A DNA stretch of 64,000 nucleotides from Streptomyces sp. Je 1-332 (GCF_040730185.1 NZ_CP160402.1:8122001-8186000); one strand, 5' to 3'. Positions 51,700 through 60,708 are shown, counted from the stretch's first letter. Notes: a model not told the origin generated them from the letters alone. Program-made: numbers and translations.

Positions 51700-52269
51700 G
51701 TGAAGTTCGAATACGTCCTGCTCGGCCTGCTGGTCCGTCGCCCCTACAGCGGCTACGACCTGCGCAAGTGGCTGGAGACCGAAGGGCGGTTCCTGTGGGC
51801 GCGGGCGCACCACAGCCAGATCTACCGCAAGCTCGGGCAGATGGAGGCCGACGGCTGGGTGCGGCACGAGGTCGACGCCCGCGAGGGCCGCCCTGACGCC
51901 AAGGTGTACCGGCTCACGCCGCGCGGTCACGAGGTCCTCCTGGACTGGGTGCGCTCGCCCTACGAGCCGCCAAGCCGCTTCCAGGAGATCGACTTCCTCG
52001 CCCGGTTCAGCATCGCGGGCCCGCTCGAACGGGACGCGGCGATTCGGCTCGTCGGGACCGAACTCGACTACCGCCGCAAGCAGATCGCCGAGAACCGGGG
52101 CCGGGACCGCACCTTGCGCTACGAGGACCCGGCGCCCGGCCTCGACGCGGAGCTGGACCTGCAGATCCACAACGCGCTGCACGGGCTCGGTGCGGCGGCC
52201 ATGGACCGCTGGGTCGCCTGGCTGGAACAGACCCGGCGCGACCTGACCGAAGGGAAGCCCGTTCGATGA
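51700..52269 (+). CDS. PadR-family transcriptional regulator
   Basis: 189 residues from GTG 51700 (VKFEYVLLGLLVRRPYSGYD); upstream frame codons run through the promoter repeats. The PadR winged HTH is complete: LRKWLETEGRFLWARAHHSQ, IYRKLGQMEADGWVRHEV, GRPDAKVYRLTPRGHEVLL. The Vir_act_alpha_C-type helical region follows. Its stop overlaps the sulfatase ATG (ATGA), so it is co-translated with the sulfatase and probably represses the whole locus in response to a substrate or product. Confidence 0.9.
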   Translation: MKFEYVLLGLLVRRPYSGYDLRKWLETEGRFLWARAHHSQIYRKLGQMEADGWVRHEVDAREGRPDAKVYRLTPRGHEVLLDWVRSPYEPPSRFQEIDFLARFSIAGPLERDAAIRLVGTELDYRRKQIAENRGRDRTLRYEDPAPGLDAELDLQIHNALHGLGAAAMDRWVAWLEQTRRDLTEGKPVR

Positions 52270-54029
52270 GAGCCATCATGGTGATGTTCGACAGCCTCAA
52301 CCGGCACATGCTGCCGCCCTACGGGGCCGACTGGACCCACGCGCCGAACTTCGCCCGCCTCGCCGAGCGGGCCGTCACCTTCGACAACGCGTACGCGGGT
52401 TCCATGCCGTGCATGCCGGCCCGCCGCGAGATCCACACCGGACGGCACAATTTCCTGCACCGCAGCTGGGGGCCGCTGGAGCCGTTCGACGACTCCATGC
52501 CCGAACTGCTCAAGCAGAACGGCGTCTACACCCACCTCGTCAGCGACCATCCGCACTACTGGGAGGACGGCGGCGCCACCTACCACGGCCGCTACAACAC
52601 CTGGGAGTTCTTCCGCGGCCAGGAGGGCGACCCGTGGAAGGGACAGGTGGCCGACCCCGTCATACCCGAGGATCTGAAGAAGGTACGCTTCGGCGCCTAC
52701 CGCCAGGACTGGGTGAACCGACCCCACATGGCGACGGAAGACCGGCATCCCCAGACGCTCACGTTCGATGCCGGCCTGGAGTTCGTGCGTACCTACGCCG
52801 ACGCCGACCGGTGGTTCGTGCAGATCGAGACGTTCGACCCGCACGAGCCGTTCTTCAGCCACCAGCCGTACAAGGACCTCTACCCGCACGACTACCAAGG
52901 CCCGCACTTCGACTGGCCCGACTACAAGAAAGTCGTGGAGAGCGACGACCAGGTCGCGCACGGCCGGTTCGAGTACGCGGCGCTCCTGTCCATGTGCGAC
53001 CACTCGCTGGGCCGCGTCCTGGACGCCATGGACGAACTGGAGTTGTGGGACGACACGCTGCTGGTCGTCTGCACCGACCACGGGCTCCTGCTCGGCGAGA
53101 AGGGCTGGTGGGGCAAGAGTGTCCAGCCGTGGTTCAACGAACTCGTCCATCTGCCGCTCTTCGCCTGGGACCCGCGCGCGGCCACTGCCGGAGCCCGGCG
53201 CGAGGCACTCGTGCAGACCGTCGATCTGGCCCCGACGTTCCTGGAGTTCTTCGGTGTCGGCCGCCCGCGCGACATGCGCGGCGAACCACTGCCGATCGCC
53301 GAGGACACACCTGTGCGGGAGGCGGGCCTCTTCGGCATCCACGGAGGACACGTCAACGTCACGGACGGGCGGTACGTCTACATGCGGGCCCCCGCCTCGC
53401 CCGACAGCGCCCCCCTCTTCGAGCACACCCTGATGCCGACGCACATGCGGGGCCGCTTCACGCCCGCCGAACTCGTGGACCTGGAACTGGCCGAGCCCTT
53501 CGATTTCACCAAGAACGTCCGAACCGTGCGCGTGCCCGGCCGCACCCTGATCAACCCCTACCATCACGGCACGCTCCTCTTCGACCTGGAGAGCGACCCC
53601 GAGCAGCTTTCGCCCCTGGTCGACGATGCCGCCGAACTACGCATGGCCACCTTGATGGTGCGGCTCATGCGGGCCGAGGACGCGCCGCCCAGCCAGTACG
53701 AACGCCTCGGGCTGCCCGCCGAAGGGCCGGTGACACCGAAGCATCTGCTGGTCCGGTCCCAGCGTGCGCAGGCGGAACGCTCCGCCATGCCGCTGCCCCG
53801 CGCCGAGGACTACCCCGAGGGGCGCCTCTCGCTGCGTACGCCGCTCAACGCGTTGCTCTCCGACCCGGTGGCCGTCGAGGTGGTGCGCAGGCACCTGCCC
53901 GGTGTCGTCGACTCCGAGCTCCTCCAGATGCTGGGCGCCACACCGCTCATCGATGTCGCCGCGATGGCGGGAGCACTGTTCCCGGCGCGGGATCTCCGCC
54001 GTGTCGCCGAGGAACTGTCGCAACTCTGA
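52266..54029 (+). CDS. Type I (formylglycine-dependent) sulfatase
   Basis: 587 residues. The maturation motif is at residue 49: SMPCMPARREIHTGRHNFLH (C-x-P-x-R). Metal-site elements include VMFDSLNRH near the N-terminus and VVCTDHGLLLGEKGWWGKS with the conserved Asp-His. It has no signal peptide, so it should be cytosolic, where the FGE encoded opposite can modify it. The substrate is a sulfate ester, identity unknown; MFS import through the next gene is a reasonable inference. Its last codons are copied twice more downstream of the stop. Confidence 0.93.
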   Translation: MRAIMVMFDSLNRHMLPPYGADWTHAPNFARLAERAVTFDNAYAGSMPCMPARREIHTGRHNFLHRSWGPLEPFDDSMPELLKQNGVYTHLVSDHPHYWEDGGATYHGRYNTWEFFRGQEGDPWKGQVADPVIPEDLKKVRFGAYRQDWVNRPHMATEDRHPQTLTFDAGLEFVRTYADADRWFVQIETFDPHEPFFSHQPYKDLYPHDYQGPHFDWPDYKKVVESDDQVAHGRFEYAALLSMCDHSLGRVLDAMDELELWDDTLLVVCTDHGLLLGEKGWWGKSVQPWFNELVHLPLFAWDPRAATAGARREALVQTVDLAPTFLEFFGVGRPRDMRGEPLPIAEDTPVREAGLFGIHGGHVNVTDGRYVYMRAPASPDSAPLFEHTLMPTHMRGRFTPAELVDLELAEPFDFTKNVRTVRVPGRTLINPYHHGTLLFDLESDPEQLSPLVDDAAELRMATLMVRLMRAEDAPPSQYERLGLPAEGPVTPKHLLVRSQRAQAERSAMPLPRAEDYPEGRLSLRTPLNALLSDPVAVEVVRRHLPGVVDSELLQMLGATPLIDVAAMAGALFPARDLRRVAEELSQL

Positions 54030-54074
54030 GCTGCGACTCGCACAACTCTGAGCTGCGAGTCGCACAACTCTGAG
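54021..54074. repeat. 22-bp tandem triplication over the sulfatase stop codon
   Basis: CAACTCTGAG recurs at 54021, 54043 and 54065, each followed by CTGCGA(C/G)TCGCA or a variant, a 22-bp period. The first copy holds the sulfatase stop (TGA, 54027-54029), so the stop region has been copied into the intergenic space before the MFS gene. Confidence 0.8.
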
Positions 54075-54224
54075 CATCAAGTCGCACGACGTACCACCCA
54101 CAACTCACAACGTCGCAGAGCCGCTTGAGCCGGTGACGGGGTTGCCGCCCCGCCACCGGCATGTGGCCTTCTCCCTCCCCGCAGATCTCCCGCCAAGAAA
54201 ATCGCAGAGAAACGAGACGGCGCG

Positions 54225-55568
54225 ATGACCGAGCTTAGCCAGAGCACCGCCATACCCACAGCCGAGGTCCGGGTCAAAGGGCGCTGGCGACAGCTGTCCC
54301 TGCTCGGCGGCACCATGCTGGTCGACAGCACCGAGGCGAGTCTCGTCAGCAGCCTGTTCCCGCTGATCCGCCAGTCCCTCGGGGTCTCGCTCGGCGCACT
54401 GGGGATACTGACCGCATCCGGCAAGATCGTGGGCGCGTTCACCGGGCCCTTCTGGGTGTGGGCCGCGCAACGCTGGTCGCGCAAGAGCGTCCTCGTGGTG
54501 GCCACCGGGCTGTGGGGGGTCTGGGGCGTAGCCGCGGGCTTCTCGCAGAACTTCACCCAACTCCTCGTCCTCTACACCATTCTGGCGGCGGGCTACGCTG
54601 CCGCACACCCCATCATCACCGAGCTGATCGGCGACCTCTTCGGCGGATCGTCGCGTGGCCGTGCGGTCGGCGTGGTCTACGGCGCGGTCTCCCTGATCAG
54701 CGCCGGGATCGGACCGCTCAAAGGCCAACTGGCAGGCGTCGACGAGGGCTGGCGCTGGGGCCTGTGGGGCATCGGCACCTTCAACATCCTGCTCGGCATC
54801 GGCCTGTGGGCCTGGTTCCGCGACCCGGGACGAGGAGCGGCCGAGCAGCAGCTGGCCGACCTCGACCGCGCCACGCGGGACGCTCACTCCAAGCTCACCT
54901 GGGACAAGGCGCTTTCACTGCTCAAGATACGAAGCCTGGTGTTCCTCCTGGTCTCACGACTCCTCTCGGGCCACCTCCTGGTGGGCACCTTCGGAGTGGT
55001 CTTCCTGGTGGACGAGTACGGATTCAGCACGCAGAAGGCGTCGATCGTGCTGCTGCCCTTCGGCATCGGCTACTTCCTGGGCACGCTTCTGGGCGGTGTC
55101 GCGGCCGACTGGGCCACCCGGCGAAGCCCGCGCCGCGGGCTGGTGGCGGTGCTCCAGGCGGCCCAGTTCGTCTTCGCGCTCGTCGCCTTCTTCGGTACGC
55201 AGTTCGACCACGGCAGCATCGCCTTGTTCGGCGTCTTCTTCGCCCTCATGGGCGCCACGCAGGGAGTCAACCCCAGCATCAACCGGCCCATGGTCATGGC
55301 CATCACCCCACCCGAACTGCGAGGCGCTGCCTTCGCGCTCTACGTCTCCATCTTCGAAGCGATCGCCTGGGCCGCATTCAGCCTCGGCGCCGGCTTCCTC
55401 GGTGACGCCATCGGCCTGCGCACGGTCTTCCTGTGGGCTCTCGTGATCCTCATGCTGATCAACGGCGCTTTCCTTACGCTCCTCTACCGCCCCTACGCCG
55501 ACGACGTGGCCCGCGTCCAGCGGGAGCTGCGCGCCCGACGCGAACAGGCGCTCGGGCACAGCAGCTGA
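54225..55568 (+). CDS. MFS transporter of the sulfatase locus
   Basis: 447 residues with about 12 membrane segments (LGILTASGKIVGAFTGPFWV, QLLVLYTILAAGYAAAHPII, IVLLPFGIGYFLGTLLGGVA, ALWAGFS-type helices) and the motif-A region WAAQRWSRKSVLVV. MFS proteins next to sulfatases usually import or export the sulfated or desulfated compound. It is downstream of the sulfatase with a 195-base gap containing the triplicated stop region, so co-transcription is likely but not certain. Confidence 0.88.
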   Translation: MTELSQSTAIPTAEVRVKGRWRQLSLLGGTMLVDSTEASLVSSLFPLIRQSLGVSLGALGILTASGKIVGAFTGPFWVWAAQRWSRKSVLVVATGLWGVWGVAAGFSQNFTQLLVLYTILAAGYAAAHPIITELIGDLFGGSSRGRAVGVVYGAVSLISAGIGPLKGQLAGVDEGWRWGLWGIGTFNILLGIGLWAWFRDPGRGAAEQQLADLDRATRDAHSKLTWDKALSLLKIRSLVFLLVSRLLSGHLLVGTFGVVFLVDEYGFSTQKASIVLLPFGIGYFLGTLLGGVAADWATRRSPRRGLVAVLQAAQFVFALVAFFGTQFDHGSIALFGVFFALMGATQGVNPSINRPMVMAITPPELRGAAFALYVSIFEAIAWAAFSLGAGFLGDAIGLRTVFLWALVILMLINGAFLTLLYRPYADDVARVQRELRARREQALGHSS

Positions 55569-55633
55569 CCCGGGCGAGGCAGGCGGACGCACCGCCAGTC
55601 CTGCCGGGGGCCCGCAGTCCGAAAGGGGCCTAC

Positions 55634-55906
55634 TCAGAAGGGCGCCGGGCCGTGGCCCGTGACCGTGGCGCTCCCGCTCTCCGCGTCCATGTCGATCCGG
55701 GCGGTGCCCTGACTGCCGTCGGGCATGCGGATCGTGACGCTGCTGCTCTGCACTGCGGCCCAGAAGGATGCCTGCAGCCCGTCGGCGTGAACCACGCCCG
55801 ACCAGGTCCTGGACGCTCCGTGGTCGACGGCTTGCAGGGCGGCCATCACCTCGGTGGCCTCTCCGCTGATGACGAGTGTGACTGGGCCTTCGTAGATGTC
55901 GTTCAT
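55634..55906 (-). CDS. DUF4873-like small protein
   Basis: 90 residues (MNDIYEGPVTLVISGEATEV). It is mostly beta-strand: VHADGLQASFWAAVQSSSVT, IRMPDGSQGTARIDMDAESG. The YEGP.TLV start and final SATVTGHGPAPF resemble DUF4873-type domains found alone or fused to actinobacterial oxidoreductases. The function is unknown. It lies next to the Gfo/Idh/MocA gene on the same strand, about 50 bases downstream of it. Confidence 0.6.
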   Translation of the reverse strand: MNDIYEGPVTLVISGEATEVMAALQAVDHGASRTWSGVVHADGLQASFWAAVQSSSVTIRMPDGSQGTARIDMDAESGSATVTGHGPAPF

Positions 55907-55958
55907 GCGTCCAGCCTGCCCGAAGAATCAACGACGACTCCGTCTCCGCTGTGAGCCT

Positions 55959-56918
55959 TCAGCGTGGACTGTCGACCCGCTTTCGATTGACCCGCTGGTC
56001 GATGTCGAGGGTGAGATGGAGAGCTTCCAGCACGCTGGCAGGGGAGATCTGGTTCTCGGCCTGGCCACGGAGTACGGCCATGACGTGGTCGATCATGCCG
56101 GTGTACTGGTCTGCCGACGGGAGGTCCAGCACACGCGGCCCGTCGGCGGTATAGGCGGTGACGGTGCCGGAAGGTTTGCCGTCGAAGCCCATCGTGGAGG
56201 TGGCATCCAGGACGCCGTGAGCGAACGTGGCTGTGTAGCCGCCACGAGCTCCCCATGCCTCGGGCATCAGAGAGGAGATGGAACTGCGAGCTGTCGCGTC
56301 GTCAAAACCGAAGACGGCCTCGATGGCGGCGGAGTCCTTGTCGCGCGCCACAGTGGTCACGGTGACGTCCTGAGGCAGTCCGAGGGCGCGCGTGATGATG
56401 TCCATGTCGCTGTGCATGGCCTCCAGCGGCAGGGCCTTCAGCCCGAGTGAGGCACCCGGCCACAGGGGAGCGGTCATGTTCCACAGGGTGAGCTGTTCCA
56501 GCCGCCCGTAGGCGCCCTCGTTCACCGCGTCGAACAGGGCCTGATTGGCCGGGATGAACCGCTCGAACATGTCCACGAAGACGTGCTTGTCGCTGCGCGC
56601 CGCCGCCGCGGTGACGCGCTTGGCGTCCTCGATGTCGCCGGCCAGGGGCAGCTCGACCAAGGCGTGCTTGCCCGCTTCCAGGGCGCGCAGCACGTACGCG
56701 GCGTGCAGGGGAACGGGCAAGCAGATGTCCACCAGGTCGTACGAGGGGTCTGTGAACGCGGCGTCCACATCGGTGGAGGAGGCGAACCCGAACTGGCCGG
56801 CCGTATGTGCGGTCTTCTGCGGGTCGCGGCCGAACATCACCACCTCCACGTCGGCGCGGGCGGCGTAGACGGCGGCGTGCGCCTGACCGAAGTTGGTTCC
56901 CAGCAGGGCGATCTTCAT
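55959..56918 (-). CDS. Gfo/Idh/MocA-family oxidoreductase
   Basis: 319 residues from ATG 56918 (MKIALLGTNFGQAHAAVYAA). The Rossmann part has YDLVDICLPVPLHAAYVLRA and HALVELPLAGDIEDAKRV, where the usual EKP is ELP. The C-terminal sheet domain follows (GRLEQLTLWNMTAPLWPGAS). It should oxidise or reduce a sugar-like substrate with NAD(P). The upstream frame extends through the hexanucleotide repeat and is not used. It is divergent from the WYL regulator. Confidence 0.85.
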   Translation of the reverse strand: MKIALLGTNFGQAHAAVYAARADVEVVMFGRDPQKTAHTAGQFGFASSTDVDAAFTDPSYDLVDICLPVPLHAAYVLRALEAGKHALVELPLAGDIEDAKRVTAAAARSDKHVFVDMFERFIPANQALFDAVNEGAYGRLEQLTLWNMTAPLWPGASLGLKALPLEAMHSDMDIITRALGLPQDVTVTTVARDKDSAAIEAVFGFDDATARSSISSLMPEAWGARGGYTATFAHGVLDATSTMGFDGKPSGTVTAYTADGPRVLDLPSADQYTGMIDHVMAVLRGQAENQISPASVLEALHLTLDIDQRVNRKRVDSPR

Positions 56919-56952
56919 GATTCTTCCTTTTCGGATGGCGGGGGATCCTGGC

Positions 56953-57000
56953 ACGGCCAAGGCCACGGCCAAGGCCAAGGCCACGGCCACGGCCACGGCC
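56953..57000. repeat. Hexanucleotide tandem repeat, eight units
   Basis: Eight consecutive (A)(C/A)GGCC units, ACGGCC or AAGGCC, fill 56953-57000 just upstream of the Gfo/Idh/MocA start. The length may vary between strains and so shift promoter spacing. Confidence 0.85.
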
Positions 57001-57160
57001 GCAGCCGTGACGCCGGGCGGACGGGTCGGTGTGTGCGAGTCATGCAGACCGCCTCCGTGGGAGGCGATCAGGACCACGACAAGCGCCGCCCACCTGCGCA
57101 GATCCACCGCACTAGACGCGTTTCGGACAGGTGGTTCTCGCCCACGCCTCAGACGCTAAG

Positions 57161-57174
57161 GTCCTTTTAGGACA
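57161..57174. promoter_or_regulatory. WYL-regulator operator, copy 1
   Basis: GTCCTTTTAGGACA contains the inverted repeat GTCCT-TTT-AGGAC. It lies 34 bases before the WYL regulator ATG. The same core TTTTAGGACA recurs as a perfect long palindrome before the next gene (58192-58218), suggesting autoregulation. Confidence 0.65.
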
Positions 57175-57207
57175 CCCTGCGTCCGTAAAGGGCGTCATTC
57201 TGGAGAC

Positions 57208-58167
57208 ATGACGACCGACCTTCCCGCCCGGATGCTCCGCTTGCTGTCTCTGTTGCAGACGCGCCGCGAGTGGTCGGGTGCCGAACTCGCGGAACGGCTC
57301 GACGTCACCGCCCGCACGGTGCGCCGCGACATCGACCGCCTGCGCGAACTCGACTATCCCGTCGAGGGCACCACAGGCCATGCCGGCGGCTACCGCCTGG
57401 CCGCGGGTGCCGCGATGCCGCCGCTGATCCTCGACGACGACGAGGCGACCGCCACCGCCGTCGCCCTGCGCACCGCCGCGGGCCAGCTCACCGGCATGGA
57501 GGAGACCACGCTGCGCGCCCTCGCCAAACTCGAACAGGTTCTGCCGATGCGTCTGCGCTCGCAGGTCGCAGCCCTGCAGCAGGCGACGGCCACCATCGAA
57601 TGGGAGCGCCGCGGCCCTCGCACCGACCCGGCGACCCTGGCCGCACTGGCCGCCGCCTGCCGTGACCGAGAGACCGTGACCTTCGCGTACACCACCCGCA
57701 GCGGCCACGGTGCCGACCGGCGCGTCGACCCGCACCACCTCGTCTCCTCCGGCGGCCTGTGGTACCTCCTCGCCCACGACCACGCCCGCGAAGACTGGCG
57801 CGTCTACCGCCTCGACCGCATCGGCGACCTGACGCCGACCCGCCGCCACTACACACCCCGCCCCGTGCCAGGCGAGGATCCCGCCGCCTACGTGGCAAGG
57901 AAGATCGCCTCCGCGCCGGTGCGCTACCGGGCGATCGCGACCCTCCGGGAGCCCGCCGACGCCGTACGTCGCCGAACCTGGGCCTTGGCCGACCGCATTC
58001 AACCGACCGGTCCCCACTCCTGCACGGTCGACTGCTCCGGCGACCACCTCCCAGGGATCGCCCAGATCCTCGCCGGCCTCGGTGCCGAGTACACCCTGGA
58101 TGCCGACGACGCCGTCCGCGATCACCTGCGCAGGGAAGCCCACCGCATCCTCGACGCCGCTGGATGA
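57208..58167 (+). CDS. YafY-type HTH-WYL transcriptional regulator
   Basis: 319 residues. The N-terminal HTH_11 (LLSLLQTRREWSGAELAERL, VTARTVRRDIDRLRELDYPV) is followed by the linker GGYRLAAGAAMPPLILDDDE and the WYL ligand domain (VDPHHLVSSGGLWYLLAHD, WRVYRLDRIGDLTPTRR). The C-terminal WCX extension is present. WYL proteins bind oligonucleotides or other ligands and act as activators or repressors. It is encoded just before the F420-reductase-like gene; both have the TTTTAGGACA motif upstream. Confidence 0.92.
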   Translation: MTTDLPARMLRLLSLLQTRREWSGAELAERLDVTARTVRRDIDRLRELDYPVEGTTGHAGGYRLAAGAAMPPLILDDDEATATAVALRTAAGQLTGMEETTLRALAKLEQVLPMRLRSQVAALQQATATIEWERRGPRTDPATLAALAAACRDRETVTFAYTTRSGHGADRRVDPHHLVSSGGLWYLLAHDHAREDWRVYRLDRIGDLTPTRRHYTPRPVPGEDPAAYVARKIASAPVRYRAIATLREPADAVRRRTWALADRIQPTGPHSCTVDCSGDHLPGIAQILAGLGAEYTLDADDAVRDHLRREAHRILDAAG

Positions 58168-58191
58168 GCCCCGGAACCATGCCTGGCCGCT

Positions 58192-58218
58192 CTTTTAGGA
58201 CACGAGGTGTCCTAAAAG
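58192..58218. promoter_or_regulatory. WYL-regulator operator, copy 2 (perfect palindrome)
   Basis: CTTTTAGGACA (58192-58202), spacer CGAGG and TGTCCTAAAAG (58208-58218) form a perfect 11-bp inverted repeat between the WYL regulator and its downstream reductase gene. The promoter for the latter probably overlaps it. Confidence 0.75.
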
Positions 58219-58350
58219 GGGCCTAATGTCTCTTTTGTGGCCGAGTGGGCCGCCTGTCTACAGGCAGCACCCCCAAGCCCTCAAGCAGTCCCCAAGTAGC
58301 CCCACCCCACAAAGCAGCCCCCAAGCACCCCCACCCTCAGGAGTAACACT

Positions 58351-59064
58351 ATGAAGATCGCGATTCTCGGAACCGGCGCAGGCGCCCGTCAGCACGCAGC
58401 CCGCTTGTCCGCACTCGGCCACCAGGTCATCGTCGGCACTCGCGATCCGGAGGCCACTCTCGCGCGGACCGAACCCGACATGATGGGAACCGAACCCTTC
58501 GCCGCCTTCCACGCCGCCCACCCCGAGCTGACCCTGGCGACGTTCGCCGAAGCCGCCGACGCGGGCGAACTGGTGATCAACGGCATCGACGGCGCGAACG
58601 CAGTCGCCGCGCTGACCGCGCTTCCCGCCGGAGCCCTCACAGGCAAGATCCTCATCGACTACGCGGTCCCGTACGTCTACCAGCAGCCCGGCGACCCGGA
58701 ACACTCCTGGCCCACGCCCTGGGGTGAAATGCCGCGCCTGGACCCCGTCGACACCGACAGTCTCGCCGAGCAGATCCAGCGCGCCCTGCCCGATACCTTC
58801 GTCGTCAAGACCTTCGTCACCCAAGAACAGGAGACCGTCGTCGATCCGGGAGAGTTCGCCGGGGGCGACCACACCATGTTCCTGGCCGGCGACCACGAGG
58901 GGGCCAAGACCGCGGCCCGCGAGCTCCTGAACGCCTACGGCTGGAATGACATCATCGACCTCGGCCCCCTCGCTGCGGCCCGCGGCCTTGAGATGTACGC
59001 CCACTTTCACACGGCCGTCGGTCTCGCTCTCGGCGGTCGCTTCGGCGTGAAGATCATCCGCTGA
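58351..59064 (+). CDS. NADPH-dependent F420-reductase-like oxidoreductase
   Basis: 237 residues starting KIAILGTGAGARQHAARLSA, the Rossmann start of the F420-dependent NADP reductase/NmrA-like group. The core ALGHQVIVGTRDPEATLART and FADADAG-type helix (FAEAADAGELVINGIDGANA) match. The C-terminal half (AARELLNAYGWNDIIDLGPL) is typical. Whether it uses F420 or only NADP is not certain. The RBS AGGAG is present. It appears to be the target of the WYL regulator. Confidence 0.82.
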   Translation: MKIAILGTGAGARQHAARLSALGHQVIVGTRDPEATLARTEPDMMGTEPFAAFHAAHPELTLATFAEAADAGELVINGIDGANAVAALTALPAGALTGKILIDYAVPYVYQQPGDPEHSWPTPWGEMPRLDPVDTDSLAEQIQRALPDTFVVKTFVTQEQETVVDPGEFAGGDHTMFLAGDHEGAKTAARELLNAYGWNDIIDLGPLAAARGLEMYAHFHTAVGLALGGRFGVKIIR

Positions 59065-59082
59065 CGGAGGTTCCGTCGCTCC

Positions 59083-60708
59083 TCATTCCGACGCCGCATC
59101 GCGAGCGGTACCGGCCGGACCGGCGGCGACGGAGTCCGATGTCACGCGTGATCCGGGATGGCGCAGCGCGCACAGGAACGCGATGCCGAGCGCGATGGCC
59201 ATCCCGTAGAAGACCCACTGGTTGGCCTGGGCGAAGTCCATCTGGATATCGCCCATCGCTTCACGCATCCGTGTCGCCGCCGGTCCGTCCCCGGTCGGAG
59301 CTCGGCCGTCCGCGTTCCCGGAGACCGCCTCGGCCACCGAACGCCCGGTGTCCCGGGCTGCGTCCGGCGACAGGCCCCGGCTCTCCAGGGTGTCCGCCAC
59401 ACGGTTGGTGGTCATGTGCGTGAGCATCGTGCCGAAGACGGCAAGGCCCACGCTCGCCGCGAAGTTGCGCACCGTCTGGGTGATGCCGGTGACTTCGCCG
59501 TACGAGGCGCCGATGGCCCTGTTGACCGCGTCTGTGGAGGCGGGGGCCAGCAGGAACCCGATGCCCGCGCCGGCCAGAGCCACGTAGGGCCACTGGTTGT
59601 GCATGGACAGATCGGTCAGCTTGCCGGCCCAGAGCGCGAAGCCGACCGCCCCGAGGGCCGTGCCGATCTTCAGGGCCGGTCGGGCGCCCCTCTTGTCGAG
59701 AATTCGGCCGCCCCACTGGGAGGCGATGGCGAAGCCCACGAAGAAGTACAGCAAATACAGTGCCGCTTGATTCGGCGAGGCGCTGAGCGAGACCTGGGCG
59801 TACACGGAGGCGAAGAAGAACAGCGGGACGAACGCGAGCATCGCGAAGAACAAAACGAGGTTGTCCACCGTGAACGCCTTGTCCCTGAACACCTGCATCT
59901 TGATCAGGGGTTGAGCCACCGTCATCTCGTAGCGGACGAACACCGCGAGCACTGCCAGGCCGCCGATGATGCAGACCCAGGTCAGCACACTGCTCCAGCC
60001 CCAGGCCTGGGCCTGCTGGAGACCCAGCACACTCAGTCCCATGCCCACCGCGACCAGCACGGCTCCCCGTACGTCGAGCTTCTCCGGCCGCCGCACGTTG
60101 GGGACATGAGCCATGAAGGTGAGGATGAGCGCGATCACGGCGACCGGGACGTTGACCCAGAAGATCGCGCGCCACGTCCACCCGGTGAGCCACCCGCCCA
60201 GCAGAGGGCCGACGGCCGTAAGGGCGCCGGACAACCCGAAGAACAGGGCGAGCGCCCGCCCACGTTTCTCGACCGGGAAGACGTTGACCACGACGGCGAG
60301 CGCCGCGGGGAACATCAGAGCAGCCCCCAGTCCCTGGGTGGCCCGGAAGATGATCAGCCAGCTCTGCGCGAAATCGCCTTTCGGGACACACCCGCAGAGC
60401 ACTGATGAGATGACGAAGACGAGGGTGCCGATCAGCATGATCCGGCGGTTGCCGATGAGGTCGGCGAGCCGGCCGCCGAGGGCGAAGAAGGCCGCGAGGG
60501 CGAGCAGATACGCGTTGATGACCCACTGCATCCCGGAGGATGTCAGGCCGAGCTCCTCGATGATGTCCGGCGCGGCGATGGACACGATGGTCTGGTCGAT
60601 GAACGTCATCGACACCGCGAACAGCATGGCCGCGAGCGCGAGAGTCTGGTTCGGCGCGCTCGCCGACGAGGGGGCGGCGGAGACCGTCCGGGACCTTTTG
60701 GTACCCAT
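59083..60708 (-). CDS. DHA2-family (14-TM) drug/proton antiporter
   Basis: 541 residues from ATG 60708 (MGTKRSRTVSAAPSSASAPN). About 14 hydrophobic segments are visible. Motif A-like GGRLADLIGNRRIMLIGTLV, motif C-like GPLLGGWLTGWTWRAIFW and the DHA2 antiporter start FAVSMTFIDQTIVSIAAPDI are present. It is expected to export drugs or metabolites driven by the proton gradient. The regulator is not adjacent; a 500-base stretch without a gene lies upstream. Confidence 0.9.
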   Translation of the reverse strand: MGTKRSRTVSAAPSSASAPNQTLALAAMLFAVSMTFIDQTIVSIAAPDIIEELGLTSSGMQWVINAYLLALAAFFALGGRLADLIGNRRIMLIGTLVFVISSVLCGCVPKGDFAQSWLIIFRATQGLGAALMFPAALAVVVNVFPVEKRGRALALFFGLSGALTAVGPLLGGWLTGWTWRAIFWVNVPVAVIALILTFMAHVPNVRRPEKLDVRGAVLVAVGMGLSVLGLQQAQAWGWSSVLTWVCIIGGLAVLAVFVRYEMTVAQPLIKMQVFRDKAFTVDNLVLFFAMLAFVPLFFFASVYAQVSLSASPNQAALYLLYFFVGFAIASQWGGRILDKRGARPALKIGTALGAVGFALWAGKLTDLSMHNQWPYVALAGAGIGFLLAPASTDAVNRAIGASYGEVTGITQTVRNFAASVGLAVFGTMLTHMTTNRVADTLESRGLSPDAARDTGRSVAEAVSGNADGRAPTGDGPAATRMREAMGDIQMDFAQANQWVFYGMAIALGIAFLCALRHPGSRVTSDSVAAGPAGTARDAASE

